46,025 nt of DNA. Source: Gammaproteobacteria bacterium. Its GTDB lineage: Bacteria > Pseudomonadota > Gammaproteobacteria > Pseudomonadales > Halieaceae. The stretch spans positions 1 through 46,025 of the forward strand of contig JAUICG010000035.1 in NCBI GenBank assembly GCA_030427485.1. Direction: 5' to 3'. The notes beneath the pieces are model-generated. The model had not been told where the DNA came from. It searched no databases and saw only the letters and a list, made by a program, of their open reading frames with translations. The translations under genes were made by a program, and so were the position numbers. Numbering within the stretch: position 1 is the first letter of the stretch; each line of letters opens with the position of its first letter. This document shows positions 18,437-29,011 of the stretch, piece after piece.

Positions 18437-19576
18437 ATGGCACTGGTATTGACTGAAGAACAGCGTCTGTTGCAGGACACCGCAAAGGATTTCCTCACGA
18501 GCAACGCCCCGGTGGCGGCACTGCGCAAGCTGCGTGACGAAAAGGACCCGCTCGGTTATTCACCCGAATTGTGGCGGCGCATGACGGAAATGGGCTGGGC
18601 CAGCATCATTCTGCCCGAAGCGTATGGCGGGCTTGATTTTGGCTTCATGGGATTGGGCGTGGTGCTGGAGGAGTGCGGTCGCACGCTGGCTGCCTCTCCG
18701 CTGTATGCCTCCGCGGTGCTGGGCGCATCGGCGATCATTCTGGGCGGCAGCGAGGCGCAGAAGCAGGCGCTGTTGCCGGCCATCGCCGCCGGCGAGTTCA
18801 CCCTGGCTCTCGCATTGGAAGAATCGAACCACCACCGGCCGACACACATCACGACAACACTGGCCGTGCAGGGCGACTCGGCAATCTTGAAAGGCAGCAA
18901 GTGTTTCGTGCTGGATGGCCACAGCGCCGATCAATTGATCGTGGTGGCGCGTTCCAGCGGCGCCGATCGCGACAGCGAGGGTCTTACCCTGGTGCTCGTT
19001 GACCGCACTGCGACGGGCGTGAGCTGCCAGCGTACCATCATGATGGACAGCCGCAACGCCGCCGATGTCCAGTTTGACGATGTGATAGTCCCCGCCTCCA
19101 GTATCATCGGGCAGCTCGACCAGGGCTGGGCGGTACTGGAGCCGGTACTGGACCGCGGCCGTGTCGCGATAGCCGCTGAAATGATGGGGATAGCGCTGGA
19201 AGCCTTTGATCGCACCTCGGAATACCTCAAGGAACGCGAGCAATTTGGCGCGGTTATCGGTTCCTTCCAGGCCCTGCAGCATCGCTCGGCGCATATTCAG
19301 TCGGAGATCGAACTGTGCCGTTCCGTGTTGCTGCAGGCGCTGTCCACGGTCGACGATGCGCCGCAGGAACTGCCGCTGCTGGCCAGCCTGGCCAAAACCA
19401 GGCTGAACGAACTGGTAAAACTGGTCACCAATGAAGCCGTGCAAATGCACGGCGGCATTGGCGTCACCGATGAACTGGATATCGGCTTCTTTCTGAAGCG
19501 CGCCAGGGTCGCCATGCAGATTTTTGGCGATTCAGGCTATCACAAGGATCGCTACGCCACGCTGTGTGGCTACTGA
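18437..19576 (+). CDS. Acyl-CoA dehydrogenase, FAD-motif (beta-like) subunit
   Basis: Acyl-CoA dehydrogenase family, 379 residues, beginning 'MALVLTEEQRLLQDTAKDFL'. It retains the FAD-contact sequences 'KEREQFGAVIGSFQALQHR' and 'VQMHGGIGVTDELD'. It lacks a catalytic Glu at both known positions: the helix-G site is 'VLDRGRVAIAAEM' (Gly aligned with E248 of its neighbour) and the C-terminal site is 'QIFGDSGYHKDR'. It is thus complementary to the preceding gene and probably forms a mixed complex with it. The ketosteroid isomerase gene follows after 15 bases. Confidence 0.9.
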   Translation: MALVLTEEQRLLQDTAKDFLTSNAPVAALRKLRDEKDPLGYSPELWRRMTEMGWASIILPEAYGGLDFGFMGLGVVLEECGRTLAASPLYASAVLGASAIILGGSEAQKQALLPAIAAGEFTLALALEESNHHRPTHITTTLAVQGDSAILKGSKCFVLDGHSADQLIVVARSSGADRDSEGLTLVLVDRTATGVSCQRTIMMDSRNAADVQFDDVIVPASSIIGQLDQGWAVLEPVLDRGRVAIAAEMMGIALEAFDRTSEYLKEREQFGAVIGSFQALQHRSAHIQSEIELCRSVLLQALSTVDDAPQELPLLASLAKTRLNELVKLVTNEAVQMHGGIGVTDELDIGFFLKRARVAMQIFGDSGYHKDRYATLCGY

Positions 19577-19591
19577 CAACGAGGAGTATCT

Positions 19592-19951
19592 ATGGAAGCC
19601 AGCGCCAAAATCGCAATTGTTCACAAGTATGTGGAAGCATTCGAAAAGCAGGATATGGATATTATCCGCGAGATATACGCCGTTGACGCACGCGTGGAGG
19701 ATCCGGTCGGCACCGACGTGCACGTGGGTATAGATGCGGTGTGCACATTCTATGAAGGCGCCCTGAAATCGGGTGCGAAGCTTTCGCTCACTGGCGATCC
19801 GCGCTGCGCGGGCAACGCGGTGGCTTTCCCCTTCCAGGTGATCATGCCCGGCGTTGCCATCGATATCATCGATGTATTCGAGTTTAACGAAGCCGGTAAG
19901 GTCAATAGCATGAAGGCCTACTGGAGCGACGGGAATATGAAATCAGCGTGA
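19592..19951 (+). CDS. Ketosteroid isomerase (steroid delta-isomerase)
   Basis: Small cone-fold (NTF2-like) enzyme of 119 residues that shifts the delta-5 double bond of 3-oxosteroids to delta-4. All three catalytic residues of the Comamonas testosteroni enzyme are present: Y13 in 'VHKYVEAF' (Tyr14), D37 in 'ARVEDPVGT' (Asp38) and D94 in 'DIIDVFEFNEAGKV' (Asp99). Retention of the triad and the 'VEDPVG' motif makes this far more specific than a generic SnoaL-like call. It is the third gene of a tight operon with two acyl-CoA dehydrogenases. The true substrate could be another polycyclic enone. Confidence 0.85.
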   Translation: MEASAKIAIVHKYVEAFEKQDMDIIREIYAVDARVEDPVGTDVHVGIDAVCTFYEGALKSGAKLSLTGDPRCAGNAVAFPFQVIMPGVAIDIIDVFEFNEAGKVNSMKAYWSDGNMKSA

Positions 19952-20001
19952 GGCGGCAGCGCAACGGGGCTACCGTGGTGGAAGGGTTCTGACCGGTACA
20001 A

Positions 20002-20238
20002 TCAGCCGCAAGTACCGTCGTCAAACGTGGCGGCGAAGCGCGCTATCCACTCCATCGCCGCCTCATCGGCACTGAGCAGGCGGCCGCTTTCGCGCAGTAC
20101 TTTCAGCCGGTACCGCTTGATATGGCGGCACTGGCTTTCCATGCGCATGCGAAACAATTCATCCCTGGATAGTATCGCGGCTTTGCTTCGCGGTACCCCG
20201 CAAGTAACAGAAGTGCACTGCCCCGCCACGTTCCTCAT
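20002..20238 (-). CDS. Small protein of unknown function
   Basis: Predicted 78-residue basic, helix-rich protein. ATG at 20238 follows a GGGGG ribosome site; the frame is open a further 135 bases upstream without plausible coding. The core 'DELFRMRMESQCRHIKRYRL' and 'SADEAAMEWIARFAATF' read like a conserved helical pair. Two cysteines lie near the start, one in the core and one near the end. It sits alone, convergent with the isomerase operon. No family recognised, and no confident function. Confidence 0.5.
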   Translation of the reverse strand: MRNVAGQCTSVTCGVPRSKAAILSRDELFRMRMESQCRHIKRYRLKVLRESGRLLSADEAAMEWIARFAATFDDGTCG

Positions 20239-20393
20239 ATCGCCCCCGCCTGCTGCGCCCCGCTTACTTAATTGATAGCAGGCTGTGACGAAAAAGTCAG
20301 ATTCCCCGATAGCGCGTTGTGAAGCAAGACACAAAATAGCCAGGATTTGCGTACAGATGTGATCTATTCCCACTTCGGCCAGGGTATCCCGGG

Positions 20394-20855
20394 CTACACA
20401 TCCTTCATCGCAATACGCTGGACAACCGGTTCCGCGCCGAGCGTGAACACCGCATCGCTATAGCTTGGCGGCCCGAACTTCGGGACCGCGTTATTGGACA
20501 GGGCTACCGGCTCTTTGGGTATGCCGATAAAATTGGTATCCAGTTCCCCGTCGTCGTCGCGGTCGTAAAACACGGACAGCGCGTATTCCCCGACGGGCAG
20601 TTCGAGCTCCGTGCGCACCACATCCCCGTCCAGGGCCTCTGCGATAACCACTTTCTTTTCCACCACCACCTCGTCGCCCAGCCAGGTGTCGTCGGAATCG
20701 TACACCGCGATAAAGACATTGCCGGACGCGCCTGCCAGGCCCGCGATCTCGACCGTGAGGGTACTGGTACCCTCATCCGCCAGCGCAAACTGGCCAGCCA
20801 GAACCAACAACAGGCTCCCGATGATGTGAATTGCAATCAGCGACCAACGCTTCAT
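20394..20855 (-). CDS. Exported DUF2141 protein
   Basis: Predicted periplasmic protein of 153 residues with a signal peptide ending near 'GQFALA'. The mature part matches DUF2141: 'LTVEIAGLAGASGNVFIAVY', 'GEYALSVFYDRDDDGELDTN', 'GIPKEPVALSNNAVPKFGPP', 'SDAVFTL'. The Asp-rich 'DRDDDGELD' loop could bind calcium. ATG at 20855 was chosen because the signal peptide begins there; an earlier frame extension lacks signal-like sequence. Function of the family is not established. Confidence 0.88.
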   Translation of the reverse strand: MKRWSLIAIHIIGSLLLVLAGQFALADEGTSTLTVEIAGLAGASGNVFIAVYDSDDTWLGDEVVVEKKVVIAEALDGDVVRTELELPVGEYALSVFYDRDDDGELDTNFIGIPKEPVALSNNAVPKFGPPSYSDAVFTLGAEPVVQRIAMKDV

Positions 20856-21215
20856 AGTAAAATTCCCTGATAATGGAGGCCGTGCTTCTCCCAGCCAGCG
20901 CTGGATCGTAAAGCCTGTGAATGGAAGCCCGTGTCGCCGAGTATACACCGCTATTTACCGTGTAAGTGCATTTGATTACGGTCCGCAGCCACCGTCGCCA
21001 AACACAGCAGCTGTTGGCGGCGCCCCCGAACAAACCCTGAATTGCGGACCCCGGCCGGGCCACAGGGCCTGATGCACCTGAACGAAGGGGCGATGCGGAA
21101 TATTCACGGCCATTTGCATACACCAGCTATTGAACTGTCATCAAATCGCTATATCATGGCGCCGCCTTGGCACACAGCTTGCTAATACTATCCAGTGAGA
21201 CCTTGAAAGCAGGCA

Positions 21216-21250
21216 TATTTGCCCCCATTTGCTCCAGAAACGGGCAAATA
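21216..21250. promoter_or_regulatory. 9-bp inverted repeat upstream of a small gene
   Basis: TATTTGCCC (21216-21224) and GGGCAAATA (21242-21250) flank a 17-base spacer, 75 bases before the ATG of the 88-residue protein. It could be an operator or a leader hairpin. The rest of the 469-base gap 20856-21324 shows no gene or RNA that I recognise. Confidence 0.35.
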
Positions 21251-21324
21251 CCCGGCGACCTGCACCCAGGCTGTGCATTTGGACGCACGACAAGCGCAAT
21301 ACGACTGATACAGGAGAGCTTACA

Positions 21325-21591
21325 ATGCCATCGCAAAATATCCCACAAAGCCGCGTTCGTCGCACTGTCAACGACCTCGTCATGGCGGAGATGTTCCTGG
21401 TACAGGCGACCATCGAGAGCGCAACGGTCATCAGCGACGGCATCAGCCAACTGGGCAAACAGATCACGCAACGCGATGAGACTGAGGAGCGTTCTCTCTC
21501 GGCATTGCTGCAGGATATCGCCGACAACGCTATCGAGCCCTACGCCAGCCGGTACGAGTACTTCCGGGAAATGCTAAACGCCGACAACTGA
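21325..21591 (+). CDS. Small helical protein of unknown function
   Basis: Predicted 88-residue soluble protein, almost entirely amphipathic helix: 'RRTVNDLVMAEMFLVQATIE', 'SATVISDGISQLGKQITQRD', then 'EPYASRYEYFREMLNADN'. ATG at 21325 is preceded by AGGAGAG at good spacing, which supports expression. The heptad-like hydrophobic pattern would suit a coiled-coil dimer; no signal peptide is present. I do not recognise the family. It precedes the next small gene by 107 bases and may be separately transcribed. Confidence 0.7.
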   Translation: MPSQNIPQSRVRRTVNDLVMAEMFLVQATIESATVISDGISQLGKQITQRDETEERSLSALLQDIADNAIEPYASRYEYFREMLNADN

Positions 21592-21698
21592 CCGGGCGCG
21601 CCGCCCCGGCGCGACTGGCCCCTGTTCAGCATTGGCCCTATCCGCCCGGGGTGCATTTTCAGTACACTGGCAGATCATTTCACGCTGGCGACAACGAC

Positions 21699-22103
21699 AT
21701 GACACTGGGTACCTGGGATCCAAACCTGGAATCCGCGGACAGCGACGTACTGCTCGACCCCGCCCTCCTCAACCGACTTATCACCTATGACCGTGAGAAC
21801 GGCCTGTCGCGACTGGAGCAATTGCTTGACGACGCGGATAAACAACGGTTGGCCGGCCTGATGAAGATAGACCACGGCAGCTGGCGCGCCGCGGCGGAGG
21901 GCCTGCCCGATACAGATGTGGTACACCTGATCCGCTTTTTCGCTGTCGCCGAGAACCTGCCCGGGTGGGAAGCCGGCGCGGATTCTCCTGTGATTCCGCT
22001 GGCGAAAGTGCTGCGCCAGCGCGGAGCACGCCTGGACAAATCCCTGCTGCAATGGTTGCGCGAGGTGAATGAAAACCGCTTCCTGCCGTACGGGCCGCTG
22101 TAG
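21699..22103 (+). CDS. Conserved hypothetical protein
   Basis: Predicted soluble protein of 134 residues. It has an acidic N-terminus ('LESADSDVLLDPALL'), helices around 'LLDDADKQRLAGLMKIDHGS' and 'DTDVVHLIRFFAVAENLPGW', and a highly conserved-looking end 'LREVNENRFLPYGPL'. I recall similar proteins in marine gammaproteobacteria and pseudomonads, but no function. It converges with the DUF1244 gene 33 bases away. Confidence 0.75.
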   Translation: MTLGTWDPNLESADSDVLLDPALLNRLITYDRENGLSRLEQLLDDADKQRLAGLMKIDHGSWRAAAEGLPDTDVVHLIRFFAVAENLPGWEAGADSPVIPLAKVLRQRGARLDKSLLQWLREVNENRFLPYGPL

Positions 22104-22136
22104 GAGCCTGTCGGACCCGGGATATTGCTACTGCGT

Positions 22137-22424
22137 TCAATCCCGCTGGCGCTGTTTGAACGCCGCCGTTTGTTCCGGAGTTGCCGGCGTCTGGTACTTC
22201 GCCTTCCACTCCTCGTACGGCATACCGTATACACGCTCCCTGCCCTGCTCGTAATCGAGGTTCACCCCGGCCTCGCTGGCCGCAGCCACATACCACTTGG
22301 ACAGGCAGTTGCGGCAGAATCCCGCGAGGTTCATCAGGTCAATATTCTGTACATCCTTGCGGCTGTCCAGATGTTCCAGCAGGCGGCGAAAAACCGCCGC
22401 CTCGATTCTATCGGTATCGCTCAT
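22137..22424 (-). CDS. DUF1244 family protein
   Basis: Small soluble protein of 95 residues that matches DUF1244: 'FRRLLEHLDSRKDVQNIDLM', 'GFCRNCLSKWY', 'YEQGRERVYGMPYEEWKAKY'. The CxxC within 'FCRNCL' is invariant in the family as I know it and could bind a metal. No biochemical role is established. It is separated from the preceding minus-strand SDR by 74 bases. Confidence 0.92.
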   Translation of the reverse strand: MSDTDRIEAAVFRRLLEHLDSRKDVQNIDLMNLAGFCRNCLSKWYVAAASEAGVNLDYEQGRERVYGMPYEEWKAKYQTPATPEQTAAFKQRQRD

Positions 22425-22498
22425 ATCCTCTGCTCCCGTTTCGCCCGGCTGGAGTCCTGTCCGCTATATCGCATCATTTCAGCGCGTCGAACAGAACT

Positions 22499-23290
22499 CT
22501 AGATGGGCATGAATTCGCCGCCGTTCACATCCAGCGCTGCCCCGGTAACCACACTGGCGTAATCCGAACCGAAGAACAGCGCCGCTTTCGCGCACTCCCC
22601 GTCATCGGGAATCACACCCAGTGGTATACTGCGGGTAACCTCGGCGATCAACTCTTCCTGGCTCTTTCCAGTGGCCTGCGTCTGCCAGCTGAAATACCCT
22701 TCCACGCTGGGTCCCCACATCCAACCCATATGGCAGCTGTTGACGCGTATATTGTATTTCCCCAGTTCCAGCGCCAGGTGTTTCGTGGCGCAGCGCAACG
22801 CGGACTTGGATGCGCCGTAGCCGGCCTGCGTGGCGAGCGGCTTGTGCTCGACCATCGTGGCGATCATCACGATGGCGCCGCCGCCACTGTCCTTCATGTG
22901 ACCCACGCAGGCCTGGGTGAGGTGCATGGTGCCAAAAAAATTGACATCCATCGCGCGCCGCCAGCCGTCCAGATTGGCGGTTTCAATCGGCTCGAAGCTG
23001 CCGGGATCATAGGCGCTGTTGAACAACACGTCGATACGGCCGAAATCCGCCACTGCCCTGTCGGCCAGCGCCTGGCATTGCGCCTGGTCGGCGATGTCGG
23101 TGGGCACCTTGAGCACGGCGGTTCCCAGGCCCAGGTCGTTTATCTCCTGCTCCGCCGCGTCCAGTTTCGCGACAGTGCGGGCCGCCAACACAACGGCTTT
23201 CGCACCCTCCCTGGCGGCCAGGGTGGACAACTCCTGCCCCAGTCCGGGACCAATTCCAGAAACAACAACCACTTTGTCTTTCAGCAACAT
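22499..23290 (-). CDS. Atypical short-chain dehydrogenase/reductase (SDR)
   Basis: SDR-fold protein of 263 residues. The cofactor motif is 'SGIGPGLG' (Ser for the usual Thr), with 'LAARTVAKLD' after beta-2 suggesting NADP(H). NNAG is replaced by 'LFNSAYD'. The catalytic Ser position (13 before Tyr) is Thr in 'VMIATMVEHK', while Tyr and Lys persist in 'AGYGASKSAL'. The end is 'ALDVNGGEFMPI'. ATG at 23290 was preferred; a TTG five codons earlier is possible. It follows dnaE on the same strand, where accA is found in many gammaproteobacteria. Substrate unknown. Confidence 0.88.
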   Translation of the reverse strand: MLLKDKVVVVSGIGPGLGQELSTLAAREGAKAVVLAARTVAKLDAAEQEINDLGLGTAVLKVPTDIADQAQCQALADRAVADFGRIDVLFNSAYDPGSFEPIETANLDGWRRAMDVNFFGTMHLTQACVGHMKDSGGGAIVMIATMVEHKPLATQAGYGASKSALRCATKHLALELGKYNIRVNSCHMGWMWGPSVEGYFSWQTQATGKSQEELIAEVTRSIPLGVIPDDGECAKAALFFGSDYASVVTGAALDVNGGEFMPI

Positions 23291-23359
23291 TCTCAGTGTC
23301 TCCAATCTCTCGAGGGGTAAAGGGGTTTACAGCTTCGATACAATCGTGTCGTCGGGAGT

Positions 23360-26854
<3,495 letters not shown>

Positions 26855-26970
26855 GCACTGATTCTACGCGACTTGTGCGCGAGGTTGCACTACCGATGGT
26901 ACATCAAACAGTACTGACCTGCCGCGTGTATGACACGGGAGCCGGGCAACGAGGCGGAACCGACCGGCGG

Positions 26971-27594
26971 CTATTCCGACAGAAGTTTCTTTACCGGACC
27001 GAAACTGCGGCGGTGCACCGGTGTGACACCGAGACTGCGCAGCGCCTCGAGGTGCGCCGCCGTGGGATACCCCTTATGCGCGGCGAATCCGTACCCGGGA
27101 TAGCGGGAATCCAGTTCGATCAGTTCCCGGTCCCTGCAGACTTTGGCCAGAATCGAGGCGGCGGCAATCGCGGGAACCCGGTCATCTCCCCGCACGACCG
27201 GTTCCGACGCATACTTCCAACGCGGCAGGCGGTTGCCGTCTACCAGCACATAAGCCGGCTGCGGGTCCAGCGCGGCGACGGCCCGATGCATGGCCAGTAG
27301 CGAAGCCTGCAGGATATTGAGCTCATCGATCTCCGCCACCGTCGCGCTGGCGATGGACCAGGCAAGCGCGCGCTCGCGAATCTGCGCTGCCAGTTCCTCC
27401 CTGCGCGGCGCCGAGAGTTTCTTGGAATCACGCAGCCCCTCGACGGGCTGCCCGGGGTCGAGGATCACCGCCGCCGCGACCACCTCGCCGGCGAGCGGAC
27501 CGCGGCCAGCTTCGTCCACCCCCGCAATATCGATTCCGCTATAGTCAGCGACGAAACAAGAATCCCCCGGCAGGATTTGACCTTTATAGTTCAT
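26971..27594 (-). CDS. rnhB: Ribonuclease HII
   Basis: Cleaves RNA in RNA/DNA hybrids and removes single ribonucleotides from DNA. It has 207 residues, in the normal range. Catalytic acids are visible in 'GVDEAGRGPLAGEV' (Asp, Glu), 'YVLVDGNRLP' and the late 'CRDRELIELD'. 'LRDSKKLSAPRREEL' and 'YGFAAHKGYPTAAHLEAL' are typical. It precedes dnaE. In the standard order its upstream neighbour is lpxB; here the nearest upstream gene is fabZ, beyond two hairpin repeats. Confidence 0.96.
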   Translation of the reverse strand: MNYKGQILPGDSCFVADYSGIDIAGVDEAGRGPLAGEVVAAAVILDPGQPVEGLRDSKKLSAPRREELAAQIRERALAWSIASATVAEIDELNILQASLLAMHRAVAALDPQPAYVLVDGNRLPRWKYASEPVVRGDDRVPAIAAASILAKVCRDRELIELDSRYPGYGFAAHKGYPTAAHLEALRSLGVTPVHRRSFGPVKKLLSE

Positions 27595-27664
27595 ACCATT
27601 GAATTACACGGGCGGGAGAGCTTTTTTACCCTTTTTCGGGAGAGTTGCTGCATCGGCCGGGTGC

Positions 27665-27727
27665 GGGTAGCAATGTGTTTCTCAGTCGCTCCACGTAATT
27701 CGCTTGGTGAGAAACACATTGCTACCC
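27665..27727 (-). repeat. Long hairpin repeat A (20-bp perfect arms, conserved loop core)
   Basis: Arms 27665-27684 and 27708-27727 are perfect inverted copies (GGGTAGCAATGTGTTTCTCA and its complement) around a 23-base loop. Read on the minus strand, the loop is CCAAGCGAATTACGT followed by GGAGCGAC. This matches the loop ends of repeat B, although the outer stems are unrelated. No T-tract follows, so it is not a normal terminator. It lies in the 370-base gene-free interval between rnhB and fabZ. Confidence 0.9.
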
Positions 27728-27831
27728 ACCCCCTCTGTACGTGCCACCGATCAAGATCACGAAACTTGGCAAACGCCACCTCACGATCTTAAGCGTGGTG
27801 AATCAAGCTGCAGCTACGTCGCGATGCAGGG

Positions 27832-27915
27832 CTCGGGCCCCAGCAGGCTTTTCACCAAGCGAATAACGTTGGTCCGGCATCCCGGGAGCGACTGAAAATC
27901 CTGCTGGGGCCCGAG
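27832..27915 (+). repeat. Long hairpin repeat B (23-bp arms, conserved loop core)
   Basis: Arms 27832-27854 and 27893-27915 pair over 23 bases with one mismatch; the outer 16 (CTCGGGCCCCAGCAGG and complement) are perfect. The 38-base loop begins CCAAGCGAATAACGT and ends GGAGCGAC, as in repeat A on the other strand. About 15 extra bases lie between these blocks. It ends 50 bases from the fabZ stop. Confidence 0.9.
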
Positions 27916-27964
27916 ACCGTCGACCACCACGAAACCCCTGACAACCGTGCCCGCAAATACGCCA

Positions 27965-28393
27965 CTAGCGATCCGCACAGAGGATCGTCGCTGAAGCCGC
28001 CAGTTCACCGTCGACGTCGGCACTCACCTCGAACTTCCATATCCCGCGCCGCTGCGACACCACTGCGGCCCTCAGCATCACCCGGTCACCCGGCACGCAA
28101 GGGCGCCTGAAGCGCACATTGTCCGCGCCGGCGAAATAGTAGGTGGAGCCGTCCTCGTTGGTTTTGCCCTGGGTACAGAAGCCCAGAATGCCCGCCGCCT
28201 GGGCCATGGCCTCCACCAGTAACACGCCGGGAAAGATGGGGTTGTCGGGAAAGTGCCCGTTGAAAAACGGTTCGTTCACGGAAAGGTTCTTGTAGGCGAT
28301 GATCGACTCGCCTGCCTTTACCTCGACCACGCGATCCACCAGCAGAAAGGGGTAGCGATGGGGCAGATACTTGCGAATATCCGTGATCTCCAT
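27965..28393 (-). CDS. fabZ: 3-hydroxyacyl-ACP dehydratase FabZ
   Basis: Hot-dog-fold dehydratase of type II fatty-acid synthesis, 142 residues (E. coli 151). Active-site H47 lies in 'FFNGHFPDNPIFPG' and E61 in 'LLVEAMAQAAG'. The N-terminus 'MEITDIRKYLPHRYPFLLVD' is diagnostic. In most gammaproteobacteria fabZ lies between lpxD and lpxA. Here the upstream neighbour is skp, with only 69 bases between, and the downstream neighbour after hairpin repeats is rnhB. No lpx genes lie beside it. Confidence 0.96.
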   Translation of the reverse strand: MEITDIRKYLPHRYPFLLVDRVVEVKAGESIIAYKNLSVNEPFFNGHFPDNPIFPGVLLVEAMAQAAGILGFCTQGKTNEDGSTYYFAGADNVRFRRPCVPGDRVMLRAAVVSQRRGIWKFEVSADVDGELAASATILCADR

Positions 28394-28462
28394 GGTCTAC
28401 CGCTCTCCTCTACAATGTTGGACGGGCGCAGGCATGCATTGTGCGGAGCCCCCGCCGGACAA

Positions 28463-28981
28463 TTACTTCGCGACCATCTGGTTCAGTTTGTCAGTCACCG
28501 TGGCAGTAATGCTGTAGCCGGGTTCGGCGTGGATGACTGCATTGCGCTGCAACAACAGGCCAATACCTTCTTTTTCAATAATTTCGCGCAGGACTTCCTG
28601 CACCTTGGGCGCCATTTCCTGCAGCAGCGCCTGGCCGGCAATCTGCTCTGCCTGTTGCAACTTGCCCGTCACATGGTCCAGGTCTTCCTGCATGCTCGTC
28701 AGCTTGTTCTGCGCCGCGACCTTCTGGTCCTGGCTCATCACCGCCGCATCCTTCTGGAAGGTCTTGAGCAGCGCCTCGCCCTCTGACTTGAGCCGCTCGT
28801 ACTCCTCCTTGTTTTTCTTGTAGTCTGCCTGGTCGCGCACCTCACCCAGGCGCTTCTGGGCGAAATCCGTCTGCAGAATGGCACCCTGAACATCGACCAC
28901 GGCAATTTTTCCTTCCGCCCAGCCCAGCGTAGATATCGACAGCGCGACTGCAGCGACGACAACCTTAAGTAATCTAGACAC
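28463..28981 (-). CDS. skp: Periplasmic chaperone Skp (OmpH)
   Basis: Holdase that carries unfolded outer-membrane proteins across the periplasm to BamA. It has 172 residues with a signal peptide ending near 'TLGWAEG'. 'KIAVVDVQGAILQTDFAQK' and a long charged coiled-coil from about residue 45 to 120, rich in Lys, Glu and Gln, give the tentacle-like arms. GTG at 28981 was chosen because GGAGGGG lies right before it. It lies 30 bases after bamA, as usual. The lpxD gene normally following it is absent. Confidence 0.92.
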   Translation of the reverse strand: MSRLLKVVVAAVALSISTLGWAEGKIAVVDVQGAILQTDFAQKRLGEVRDQADYKKNKEEYERLKSEGEALLKTFQKDAAVMSQDQKVAAQNKLTSMQEDLDHVTGKLQQAEQIAGQALLQEMAPKVQEVLREIIEKEGIGLLLQRNAVIHAEPGYSITATVTDKLNQMVAK

Positions 28982-29011
28982 ATTCCCCTCCAGTAAATAA
29001 CAACACAATAT

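Noticed and set aside
27665..27727. Repeat A as an ordinary terminator for rnhB or fabZ
   Set aside because: The 20-bp stem has no T-tract, a 23-base loop, and sits upstream of rnhB and distant from the fabZ stop.
27665..27915. Hairpins as integron attC sites or a CRISPR array
   Set aside because: No integrase, cassette or Cas genes, no regular spacing, and the layout of conserved loop with variable outer stem is not that of attC sites.
27577..28023. Short open frames across the hairpin repeats
   Set aside because: They merely translate the palindromic arms (similar peptides on both strands), lack ribosome sites and show no independent protein character.
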